Source: Pseudomonadota bacterium (lineage in GTDB: Bacteria; Pseudomonadota; Gammaproteobacteria; Burkholderiales; Casimicrobiaceae). Taken from it: a stretch of DNA of 6,466 bases. Below the pieces are notes generated by a model that did no database searches, had not been told where the DNA came from, and saw only the letters and a program-made list of their open reading frames with translations. The stretch lies in the NCBI GenBank assembly GCA_029571495.1, contig JAKPSO010000922.1, positions 1 to 6,466 on the forward strand, read 5' to 3'. Shown in pieces: positions 1-5,785 of this stretch. Within the stretch, counting starts at the first letter, position 1, and every line of letters starts with the position of its first letter. Made by a program: the position numbers and the translations under genes.

Positions 1-1826
1 CAGACGCCACGCTCGCGGCGCTGCAAAGCACGGCTCCCGCCTTGCGCCGCGCACTCACTGGCGACATCGACACCATTCTCACAAAGTCCCTCAAGAAGCG
101 CCCCGACGAACGCTACCCCACCGCCGCCGCACTCGCCGAAGACATTCGCCGTCACCTCGCACGACAACCAATCAGCGCGCGGCCCGACAGCCTCTGGTAT
201 CGCACCAATCGCCTCATCGCACGACATCGCATCGCGGTCGCAGCGTCCGCACTAGGTGTCACCGCACTCATCGCCACGACAGGCATCGCGGTGTGGCAAG
301 CCAAGGTCGCGACGGCGAGCGCAGCACGCGCCACCAAAGAAGCAAAGCGCGCCAATACAGCGCAGAAATTTCTCACGGGATTGTTCGCCAGCGCCGATCC
401 CGAGAAGAACAAGACCTCAACCGAGTTCGCGAAGCAAGTGCTCGAACGAGGGCTAGCAACCGCTGAGCGAGAGTTGGCGGACGACCCTGAGGCACATGCA
501 TTGGTGCTCAAGCAAATTGGTGAGATTTACTTTCGGCTCGGCCTGCCCGACGACTATCTACGTGTCGTGCGCCGTCGTGTTGCGGTGCTAGAGGCGTTTG
601 GTGCCGCTGAGGTGGATACGTTGATCGACGCTCGTCTCGCGCTCGGTCAGGCGCTTGGCGACAGCTCCAGCCCTGATGATCGACCGCTAGCAAAGCCGTA
701 CCTCGAAGAAACGTTGCAACTCGCGAACGTGCGCGGCGCAAGCGCCCCGCAACGAGTGTGGGCTCTTGCGCTTTTGGCCGACGATCATCGTAGCAATAAA
801 CGTCTTGAACCCGCTCGGCAATACGCCGATCAAGCCGTAGCGCTCGCCGAATCCGAGCTGCCCGATCCGCACCCAATACTTGCAGCAGCGCACCACGCTG
901 TCGCGGTAGTTGCGCGCGATCAAGGCAGATTCCCCGCAGCACGCGCAGCATTTACGCGTGCTCTCGCGATAGATGCCACGGGAAACGGTCGTGGTCACGT
1001 CGATCAAGCCGGCACTCTGGTTGGACTCGCCAACCTTGAGTACGACAGTGGCGACTATCTTTCCGCAAAAGAGACAGCGATTCGCCTGATCGAGTTTTCG
1101 GAGCAACAGATGGGCGACAGCGCCATCAACATGGCCGCCGCACACCGCCTAGCGGTCTTTTCAGCGGAGCGTTCGGGTGAATTCGACGAAGCTCAGCGAC
1201 TTGCCGATAAGTATTTGGCGAATGACTTGATCGCGCCGCAGCCGACGCGCGCTGGCGCGGCATACATGGCGCTTGGCCGCGTTGCAATGTCTCGCGGGGA
1301 TCTCATGGGCGCGGAGCGTGCGCTAGGTCAAGCGGACGAACTACTAAGTAAGAACACGCTTTGGGCGGGCCGGGCGGCGGCGCTGCGCGCGGAGCTGGCG
1401 TTGCGACAAGGCAATCCGCAAAACGCAATAGCACTGCTCACGCCAATACGCGAACGACAACTGTCCGCATTCGGAGCGGACAGTGCTGAACTCGCGGCAA
1501 CGGACGAATGGTTGGGTGTGAGTTTGGCTCGGACGGGTGATCGCGCTGCCGCCACGCTTAGGATGACTAATTCGTGTCGGCTGCGCGCATTGATTCGCAC
1601 ACCGGAACATCCACAACGCATTCGCTGCGAAAGCTATCTGCTGATGCTGGACGAGGCGATAAACAACACTCAGCGTGCGAGCGCTCTGCATGCCATGGAG
1701 CGGAAACTCACCGCCGGTCGCCGTGACCAAACACCGCTTATCGGTTCGCTTCAGGCCGCTAGATCGGCAAGCGAAGCAGCGCCGACATCGTTTCGCCATG
1801 CCCCCCCTTTTTTGATACTTAACTAG
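1..1826 (+). CDS. Transmembrane Ser/Thr protein kinase with TPR tail (3' part, truncated by window edge)
   Basis: The reading frame is open from base 3 and continues upstream of the window, so the gene is partial; the TTG at 42 is not a real start. The first ~55 residues match the end of a Hanks-type kinase C-lobe (GDIDTILTKSLKKRPDERYP, then AALAEDIRRHL), including the conserved Arg of subdomain XI. The catalytic and activation loops lie outside the window. A hydrophobic helix follows (IAVAASALGVTALIATTGIAVW, about nt 231-296), then a charged Ala/Lys helix and the segment AQKFLTGLFASADPE typical of this kinase class. The remaining ~450 residues are helical with several TPR-like pairs (roughly nt 880-975, 1005-1105, 1135-1225, 1255-1345, 1375-1470), probably periplasmic. 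The family phosphorylates Ser/Thr on proteins; in Xanthomonas citri a similar kinase (PknS) works with an ECF sigma factor (EcfK). A sigma-factor partner upstream here is only a guess. Confidence 0.9.
   Translation, partial: DATLAALQSTAPALRRALTGDIDTILTKSLKKRPDERYPTAAALAEDIRRHLARQPISARPDSLWYRTNRLIARHRIAVAASALGVTALIATTGIAVWQAKVATASAARATKEAKRANTAQKFLTGLFASADPEKNKTSTEFAKQVLERGLATAERELADDPEAHALVLKQIGEIYFRLGLPDDYLRVVRRRVAVLEAFGAAEVDTLIDARLALGQALGDSSSPDDRPLAKPYLEETLQLANVRGASAPQRVWALALLADDHRSNKRLEPARQYADQAVALAESELPDPHPILAAAHHAVAVVARDQGRFPAARAAFTRALAIDATGNGRGHVDQAGTLVGLANLEYDSGDYLSAKETAIRLIEFSEQQMGDSAINMAAAHRLAVFSAERSGEFDEAQRLADKYLANDLIAPQPTRAGAAYMALGRVAMSRGDLMGAERALGQADELLSKNTLWAGRAAALRAELALRQGNPQNAIALLTPIRERQLSAFGADSAELAATDEWLGVSLARTGDRAAATLRMTNSCRLRALIRTPEHPQRIRCESYLLMLDEAINNTQRASALHAMERKLTAGRRDQTPLIGSLQAARSASEAAPTSFRHAPPFLILN
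1460..1484 (+). repeat. Interrupted palindrome inside the kinase gene
   Basis: ACTGTCCGC (1460-1468) and GCGGACAGT (1476-1484) are perfect 9-bp inverted arms around a 7-base loop, within the TPR coding region. It could be an mRNA hairpin or chance in GC-rich coding DNA. No T-run follows, so it is not an intrinsic terminator. Confidence 0.4.
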
Positions 1827-1829
1827 GAG
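1825..1829 (+). promoter_or_regulatory. Ribosome binding site overlapping the kinase stop codon
   Basis: AGGAG shares its first two bases with the kinase TAG stop (1824-1826) and lies 7 bases before the ATG at 1837. Ribosomes ending the kinase would cover this site, so translational coupling of the two genes is likely. Confidence 0.8.
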
Positions 1830-1836
1830 TCAGCGA

Positions 1837-2655
1837 ATGAAAAAAATCTATTCCGCGTCGGCAATCTGCCTGATGGTGTGTGTCACCACATTGCTCGCCA
1901 CTTCGTCGGGTTCAGTGATCGCCCAAACGTCAATGAAGACGAAAGAGGAAAGTGGAGGAGGACTGCCTCCGGGGAGCAAGCCACCCAAACCACGTCCCAT
2001 TTGCAAACCGCAACTCGACACCGGAACGGTTGGCCCCATAGCCAAGGCAGTTTGGCAAGTGCCGTCACCAGGTAAAATTAGTTTCTGTGTTTTAGCTGGC
2101 GTGCAGGGAACCTACGCCGCACCGTCCACTGGCGCAGGGGCGAACGGCCTGTCCAGCAATAGCAAAAGTTTGACCCAACGAATCGCGGTTCGGCCCAAAA
2201 CAGACGTTGGTGGTGCGCTCGCACTGCCAATCAGATTTGAATTGCGAGATGCACGCGCACCGGACATATTCGAGCGTGAGTGGGACCCGTCACAACCCGA
2301 CGAGCAAGCACCACTATCGCTAGAGCCGGCGCTGCGTATTCCGCATGCGTCACTTAAATTTCCGGCCACCAACATGCAAGAACCGCAGCCTCCAAACGCT
2401 TCCGCTTACTTGCCTTACTCATGGTGCGTCGACAATCTAAAGTGGTCGAAACGACCTTTTTTGGTTGTTTCGCTGTCGGGCCCAGGGGTGCGTGGTCGCA
2501 CAGATCGTGCAGATGTAAGTTGCAGTGTAGATTTTGGTCTTGTCCCGTTGCAGGGCGCCAATCTGCGCGCCAGCATCGGTGCACCGGCTTTTCCTACGAC
2601 GGAGGCTAATCCGACAGGCCCCAAGTCTTCGCTGCCCAAGCAGCCTGCGCCATAG
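1837..2655 (+). CDS. Secreted four-cysteine protein of unknown function, coupled to the kinase
   Basis: A 272-residue protein I do not recognise. The N-terminus is a typical Sec signal peptide: MKK, a hydrophobic core around residues 9-22, and a likely cleavage after Val-Ile-Ala (residue 29). There is no lipobox, so it should be soluble in the periplasm or released. The start of the mature region is Gly/Pro/Lys-rich (about residues 40-56), and the rest is mixed and probably beta-rich. Apart from the signal peptide there are four cysteines (in PICKP, SFCVL, SWCVD and SCSVD), enough for two disulfides. The C-terminus is Pro/Ser/Lys-rich. The start is set by AGGAG 7 bases upstream, and only 10 bases separate it from the kinase stop. 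Co-expression suggests it serves the kinase pathway, as an exported output or a partner of the extracytoplasmic TPR region; this is inference from position. Confidence 0.85.
   Translation: MKKIYSASAICLMVCVTTLLATSSGSVIAQTSMKTKEESGGGLPPGSKPPKPRPICKPQLDTGTVGPIAKAVWQVPSPGKISFCVLAGVQGTYAAPSTGAGANGLSSNSKSLTQRIAVRPKTDVGGALALPIRFELRDARAPDIFEREWDPSQPDEQAPLSLEPALRIPHASLKFPATNMQEPQPPNASAYLPYSWCVDNLKWSKRPFLVVSLSGPGVRGRTDRADVSCSVDFGLVPLQGANLRASIGAPAFPTTEANPTGPKSSLPKQPAP
2444..2462 (+). terminator. Terminator-like hairpin inside the coding region
   Basis: GGTCG (2444-2448), an AAA loop and CGACC (2452-2456) form a compact 5-bp stem followed directly by six T (2457-2462). This has the form of a short intrinsic terminator but lies about 200 bases before the stop codon of the secreted-protein gene. 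It may cause partial premature termination or be incidental to the codons used. Confidence 0.3.
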
Positions 2656-2765
2656 TCACCAATGCGTTACCTCCTCGTCAATCTGTGTCACTGGCAAACG
2701 CCAACACCGTTCTTTTCGGTCAGCGCGAGAGGGCGCAATCGACCACGGGTCATAGCTTCCGGCGG

Positions 2766-2796
2766 CCGGATTCAACACAAGCCCGCGTTTGAGTGA
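2766..2796 (+). repeat. 31-bp bipartite element, copy A
   Basis: CCGGATT, then six variable bases (caacac), then AAGCCCGCGTTTGAGTGA. The right-hand 17 bases are identical to copy C, and the 19-base offset from the first C to GCGTTTGAGTG is the same in all three copies. GGATT and AAGCC on either side of the variable bases form an imperfect dyad. It lies just upstream of a hairpin and terminator, with no gene in between. Confidence 0.85.
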
Positions 2797-2891
2797 CCGT
2801 GCCCCGCTGCGCGTTTCCACTCCTGCGCGCAGTGAGACACACTTCAATCCTCCCCTACGACGGCCTCCGCGCAAGCGAGCCGTCTTTTTTT
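2797..2891 (+). ncRNA. Candidate small RNA between element A and the terminator
   Basis: If element A is a promoter, the transcript would be a stand-alone RNA of about 90 nt ending at the terminator. It would contain a strong hairpin (2805-2834: CTGCGCG paired with CGCGCAG, extended by a G-U and a C-G pair, 12-base loop), a single-stranded pyrimidine stretch TCCTCCCC (2848-2855 region) resembling an anti-Shine-Dalgarno, and the terminator hairpin. The first loop carries ACTCCT, complementary to the AGGAGT ribosome binding region of the upstream secreted-protein gene, though six bases can match by chance. Alternatively this is just the 3' UTR of the kinase operon. No known RNA family is recognised. 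Confidence 0.3.
2859..2891 (+). terminator. Intrinsic terminator of the kinase operon
   Basis: GACGGC (2859-2864) pairs with GCCGTC (2879-2884). Inside it, CGC and GCG close a GCAA tetraloop of the stable GNRA type. Seven T follow (2885-2891). It should end transcripts from the kinase/secreted-protein unit and any transcript starting at element A. Element B begins two bases after the T-run. Confidence 0.85.
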
Positions 2892-2893
2892 GG

Positions 2894-2924
2894 CCGGATT
2901 TTGCGAAAACCTGCGTTTGAGTGA
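2894..2924 (+). repeat. 31-bp bipartite element, copy B
   Basis: CCGGATT, six variable bases (ttgcga), then AAACCTGCGTTTGAGTGA, which differs from copy A at two positions in the right half. It sits between the terminator and the small exported-protein gene, ending about 100 bases before that start codon, where a promoter for the next unit is expected. Confidence 0.85.
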
Positions 2925-3027
2925 CTGAACCATGACCACTGCGTTGCGCGAGAGTCGGGCGAATGCCCCAGCGCGTGCAAATGTGCAGAAGGAGGCGGGA
3001 TTCATTTCACTCACGAAAGGAAATCGT

Positions 3028-3375
3028 ATGAACAAGACCCGAATCATTGCGCTCGCCGGCGCCGTTCTCGCGCTCGGCGCGCTCGCTGTCACCGCACAAG
3101 CCGCCGAGCAGTCCGGAGCGTCGCCTACTGCGAAGGCCGCGGTCAAACCGCCACCCTTCGCGTCGCCTGGCCCCTTCCCCGATGCACAGGAAAGCAAAGC
3201 GGCTCCAAAAAAGACTGCTGGCAAAACCGATGTAGCCGCGAAAAAGCCGCCGCCAAACGCTGGCACCGGCCTGACCAATCCACCTCCGCCACAGGCAGCG
3301 AAGTCGGGGGCAGGCTCGGCGCAAAAGAAAAACAATATGCCGTGGGATATCGCCGCGGGAGTCGAAGTGAAGTGA
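3028..3375 (+). CDS. Small exported Ala/Pro/Lys-rich protein
   Basis: A 115-residue protein of unknown function. Residues 1-26 are a clear Sec signal peptide (MNKTR, a core of Ala/Leu/Gly/Val, and a cleavage region AQAAE). The mature ~90 residues are low-complexity and probably disordered, rich in Ala, Pro and Lys, with Pro clusters (KPPPF, KKPPPN, NPPPP), no cysteine, and a final segment MPWDIAAGVEVK that looks more ordered. The start at 3028 is preferred because AAAGGAAA (3016-3023) is well placed and the signal peptide starts here. The upstream in-frame ATG at 2932 would add 32 residues ahead of the signal peptide. It is the first gene after element B. A role as a wall- or envelope-associated linker is possible from composition only. 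Confidence 0.75.
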   Translation: MNKTRIIALAGAVLALGALAVTAQAAEQSGASPTAKAAVKPPPFASPGPFPDAQESKAAPKKTAGKTDVAAKKPPPNAGTGLTNPPPPQAAKSGAGSAQKKNNMPWDIAAGVEVK

Positions 3376-3408
3376 AATGATCTTTGGTGTCTGCCCGGCT
3401 CGCCAAAC

Positions 3409-3684
3409 ATGACCAACAGAACCATTTTTCTTAGCGGCTACCCAACCAACGTACTAACGGGGCCGATCGACATCGACCCGTCATTGATGCGCGAAGCGGG
3501 CGAGCGGTGCACAACTAACCAGGCTCAGCCCGCTGACCAGTACCTAGTCGCCATCAATCCAATACTGTTCAATCAACTGGTAGGCGACGACTTGGCGTCG
3601 CTCCGCGCAGCTAAGGCGCACGGCCGAGCCTGCGCCTACAAATCGCTTGTACGAACAGCATTGCCGACTCATCTCACAAACTAG
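3409..3684 (+). CDS. Hypothetical 91-residue protein
   Basis: I do not recognise this protein. It starts 33 bases after the preceding stop and ends 10 bases before the likely start of the next gene, a spacing that fits an operon. It has no signal peptide or membrane helix. It contains two cysteines (residues 34 and 75) and a mixed middle section (DQYLVAINPILFNQLVGDDL) that could fold as a small alpha/beta domain. No good Shine-Dalgarno precedes the ATG at 3409; an internal ATG at 3487 is an alternative start. It could be a small cytoplasmic protein, a remnant of a larger gene, or a chance open frame. Support is mainly its length, spacing and the lack of a better frame here. Confidence 0.45.
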   Translation: MTNRTIFLSGYPTNVLTGPIDIDPSLMREAGERCTTNQAQPADQYLVAINPILFNQLVGDDLASLRAAKAHGRACAYKSLVRTALPTHLTN

Positions 3685-3694
3685 GCCGTACAAA

Positions 3695-4411
3695 ATGGAT
3701 TCGTTCGATGGAATTGCCCGCGCGCAGTGGATGCTGGTTCTGACGTTCAGTTTCATCAGCGTCGGCACGTATTGGATATCTGGCAAATTGCCATCGCTTC
3801 ATCTGGCCAGCCGTGCACTCAGGATTTCGGCGGCCGCGGGTGCTGCGCTTTTCTGCACAGTCCCGGTGTTCCTCGTAGTGCATCACGCGCTTCAGGATTA
3901 CGCGGACTACCGGCGCGACCAAGTGTGCGCAACTCTCCCGCCGCCGCAGGTGAACGTGCGACAGCCGATCATCGCCCCGATTCCGCGAATGGTGCTGACG
4001 CGTGACGTCGCCGCGCGCCGGGCGATTGTCGAAGCACTCACGAACGTTGAGCCGAAATGGCCGTATATCGATCCAAACAGCGACGAGCTTGACCCATCCG
4101 GAATCACGGTCGTGGTGATGAGCGATGCGCACGCACCTGCGCCTACGGCTGAGCCGCAATCTTTGAACGTCGTGCACCTTGGGCGCGAGACATCGATTCA
4201 CGAGATCGGCACGCTAGCGCTGTTCACCCGATTGGTTGACCAATACGAGCTGACCGACCAGGATGGTAAGAAAGTGTTGGCCACGCAACGCGTTCCCGTA
4301 GGCGCGAGTTTCTTCGGCTACACCAGCTATTGCGCACGAGTCTCCGAACCCACGCCCGCTGCCATCGATGCAATCGTGCGCATGATTCGTGCGACGTTGC
4401 GGCCGCGCTGA
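3695..4411 (+). CDS. Two-helix membrane protein with soluble C-terminal domain
   Basis: A 238-residue protein not matched to a known family. It has two hydrophobic segments, about residues 11-29 (QWMLVLTFSFISVGTYWIS) and 44-63 (ISAAAGAALFCTVPVFLVVH), joined by a basic loop. The positive-inside rule would put the loop in the cytoplasm and the ~170-residue C-terminal domain in the periplasm. That domain has a Pro-rich start (LPPPQ, PIIAPIP), a central strand-like section (GITVVVMSD) and a C-terminal helix with basic residues. Cys78 and Cys213 could form a disulfide. The ATG at 3695 is chosen over a TTG at 3647, which would place 16 polar residues ahead and overlap the previous gene. The ribosome site is weak (TAGG at 3682-3685), so coupling to the preceding frame is plausible. 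Confidence 0.75.
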   Translation: MDSFDGIARAQWMLVLTFSFISVGTYWISGKLPSLHLASRALRISAAAGAALFCTVPVFLVVHHALQDYADYRRDQVCATLPPPQVNVRQPIIAPIPRMVLTRDVAARRAIVEALTNVEPKWPYIDPNSDELDPSGITVVVMSDAHAPAPTAEPQSLNVVHLGRETSIHEIGTLALFTRLVDQYELTDQDGKKVLATQRVPVGASFFGYTSYCARVSEPTPAAIDAIVRMIRATLRPR

Positions 4412-4472
4412 TTAGCGTTCGACGAGGTCAACTACTCAGGTTGGCTAGTGAAAGCCCATGTTCTTGAATTGA

Positions 4473-4503
4473 CCGGATTTTCGTTAAGCCCGCGTTTGAG
4501 TGG
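4473..4503 (+). repeat. 31-bp bipartite element, copy C
   Basis: CCGGATT, six variable bases (ttcgtt), then AAGCCCGCGTTTGAGTGG. Its right half is identical to copy A except for the last base. It lies 61 bases after the stop of the membrane-protein gene and 73 bases before the start of the cysteine-rich protein gene, in the same orientation as the genes. Confidence 0.85.
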
Positions 4504-4507
4504 ATAA

Positions 4508-4556
4508 GCCTACTCGAGACCGTAGGCGCGCCATGCCCGAGAGGTTTTTCTCAGGC
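4508..4556 (+). promoter_or_regulatory. Structured leader with two hairpins
   Basis: GCCTAC (4508-4513) pairs with GTAGGC (4522-4527) around an 8-base loop. Then GCC-GAGA (from 4535) pairs with TCTC-GGC (to 4556), with one C/A mismatch and a T-rich loop. Both lie between element C and the ribosome site, so they would be in the 5' leader if element C is a promoter. No T-run follows the stems, so they are not terminators. Confidence 0.45.
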
Positions 4557-4576
4557 GTCAACGAGAAGGTCAATTC

Positions 4577-5614
4577 ATGAACACACTTGGTAGTTTTTTG
4601 CGCCCGCAGCATGCTGCATCGGGTTGCGACGAGTCCGCAAAATTTTCGCGCGTGCCAGCGCATTTGTTTGGCGATTTGCGCCAGGCCCTCGCGCGGATGC
4701 GTCGTGTCGTCTTGGCTGTTGGTGTCGCCACACTAGTCATGTTTCTTGCGCCGTCGGCTTTCGCGGCGACCTGTCATTGCGATGTGACTTGTACGTCAAG
4801 TAACGGTCAAACCATCAATAAGTCATGGAACGAACAGGACATGTCACAGTTTCCACCCGGACCTCAGGCGGGCAAATGCAAAGATCACTGCCAAGCCACG
4901 CTGAACGCCCAGACCGCGATTTGGGCTCGCGAAGGTCAACTATGTAAGACAGGAAATTGTTCCGGGACGGCGAAACTGGGAACACTCAGTCCGTACAACA
5001 TTACGCCGGTTGGTTTCGACAACACGGCGCAAAATTTTTGCAACATCGGCGACCCAGGACCGGGTTCGAACGCCTGCTGTCCAGAGTTCACGAAGAACAT
5101 CAAGCCAAGCACCGTGGCTTCGTTCTTCACGGAAGGACAGCACGCGCTGGGTCAGCCGTACACAATGACCTTCAACAGCAACAGCGCGTTCAGCAACCAA
5201 CTCGAAACCAATCTCGCCGCGTGGGCCAAGTGGTTACAGGTCGACGGATGCCCCGGCGTCGTCGGCTTCAAGGTCAGCTACCAGCTGTACAACACCGGTT
5301 CGCCGGTAAAGCCCACTGGCCCGAATCCGTCTGGCCTAGTTCCGTTCGGCGCACCGCACGTCGTCATCTACGCGGGCACCAGCGTGCTTCCGCCGTCGTT
5401 CACATGGAGCGTGCCGGCGTCGTCCAATTGGTGGTTCGTGAAAGCCGTTGTGACGACGATAGGCGCGAATGGCCAAGAGGTAGCGTGCAAAAAGGACGAT
5501 GGCTGTTTCAATAATTTCTACACCGGCTGGATTGATGACGCAATGACGACGATGAAGACTGGGCCCGGCAGTACTGCTGGTGCAACCCCTTCACGCGTTC
5601 GCTTTATCGACTGA
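4577..5614 (+). CDS. Exported cysteine-rich protein with long N-terminal extension
   Basis: A 345-residue protein I cannot assign to a family. The ATG at 4577 has a good ribosome site (GAGAAGG, 4563-4569). The hydrophobic signal core only begins near residue 44 (RRVVLAVGVATLVMFLAPSAFA), with cleavage expected after Ala63, so the n-region is about 40 residues. An internal ATG at 4697 (Met41) would give a standard 23-residue signal peptide but lacks a clear Shine-Dalgarno. The mature part has 13 cysteines: a dense N-terminal set (residues 66, 68, 72, 101, 105, 123, 128, 155, 167, 168) and three later ones (225, 304, 310). This points to a disulfide-stabilised extracytoplasmic fold. The region 190-300 is Asn/Ser/Thr/Gly-rich and aromatic (YTMTFNSNSAF, FTWSVPASSNWW), suggesting a beta-sandwich. 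It is the first gene after element C. Confidence 0.8.
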   Translation: MNTLGSFLRPQHAASGCDESAKFSRVPAHLFGDLRQALARMRRVVLAVGVATLVMFLAPSAFAATCHCDVTCTSSNGQTINKSWNEQDMSQFPPGPQAGKCKDHCQATLNAQTAIWAREGQLCKTGNCSGTAKLGTLSPYNITPVGFDNTAQNFCNIGDPGPGSNACCPEFTKNIKPSTVASFFTEGQHALGQPYTMTFNSNSAFSNQLETNLAAWAKWLQVDGCPGVVGFKVSYQLYNTGSPVKPTGPNPSGLVPFGAPHVVIYAGTSVLPPSFTWSVPASSNWWFVKAVVTTIGANGQEVACKKDDGCFNNFYTGWIDDAMTTMKTGPGSTAGATPSRVRFID

Positions 5615-5703
5615 AGACTGTGACGCAAAAAGCGGGCGCCCAACTGGCCTCCGTTCAAGTGTTCGTCAACAAATCTCTTGTCGCGGCCATGCATATGGTC
5701 GGC

Positions 5704-5750
5704 GCGGTGCTTCACCGAAAGCACCGCCCAACCCGAAGTTACGGACTTCG
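5704..5750 (+). promoter_or_regulatory. Tandem intercistronic hairpins
   Basis: GCGGTGCTT (5704-5712) pairs perfectly with AAGCACCGC (5719-5727) around six bases. CGAAGT (5734-5739) pairs with ACTTCG (5745-5750) around five. They lie in the 171-base gap between two exported-protein genes, 35 bases before the next start. Without a T-run they are unlikely to be simple terminators. They may stabilise one part of a shared transcript or control translation of the second gene. Confidence 0.5.
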
Positions 5751-5785
5751 CTTGAGCCGCGCGATTCACCCTGGAAAGAAACCCA

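Larger units (their letters stand above)
2656..3027 (+). other. Intergenic region between two transcription units
   Basis: These 372 bases hold no gene I can support. The first 110 bases (2656-2765) show nothing beyond weak short stems such as TGGC/GCCA at 2692-2703. The rest holds element copy A, a 9-bp hairpin, an intrinsic terminator, element copy B, and the leader of the next gene. An in-frame ATG at 2932 could extend the next gene by 32 codons, but it has no clear Shine-Dalgarno. Frames open on the minus strand here have no recognisable product. Confidence 0.7.

Noticed and set aside
1328..1799. Minus-strand open frames within the kinase gene (97 and 151 codons)
   Set aside because: They are antisense to an unambiguous kinase/TPR coding region, mutually overlapping, and have no recognisable domain.
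1801..1813. Homopolymer run (seven C then six T) at the end of the kinase gene, a possible phase-variation tract
   Set aside because: A slip in either direction meets a stop almost at once (TGA at 1813 or TAA at 1820), so only the last few residues would change and no on/off switch or fusion results.
2766..2924. Element read on the minus strand as a short peptide (SLKR-N4-NP pattern)
   Set aside because: Conservation covers all codon positions in the conserved blocks and the frames have no shared extension, so it is DNA- or RNA-level conservation, not a peptide.
2917..2945. TTGAGT in the element as a sigma-70 -35 box
   Set aside because: No acceptable -10 box lies 16-18 bases downstream in any of the three copies.
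2844..3425. Long open frame on the minus strand (193 codons)
   Set aside because: It lies antisense to the small exported-protein gene, which has a ribosome site and signal peptide. The minus-strand product has a biased composition expected from the complement of a GC-rich coding strand, and it runs through the terminator and element B.
4427..4445. GTCAAC/GTTGGC hairpin after the membrane-protein gene as a terminator
   Set aside because: The 6-bp stem includes a G-U pair and no T-run follows; too weak to call.
4957..5514. Alternative + strand frame of 185 codons inside the cysteine-rich protein gene
   Set aside because: It is Arg/Gln/His-rich, as expected from an out-of-frame reading, and the overlapping frame has a signal peptide and ribosome site.
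5741..5760. Possible fourth element copy near CGCTTGAGCC before the last gene
   Set aside because: Only TTGAG matches; CCGGATT is absent at the required offset and the right half does not align.
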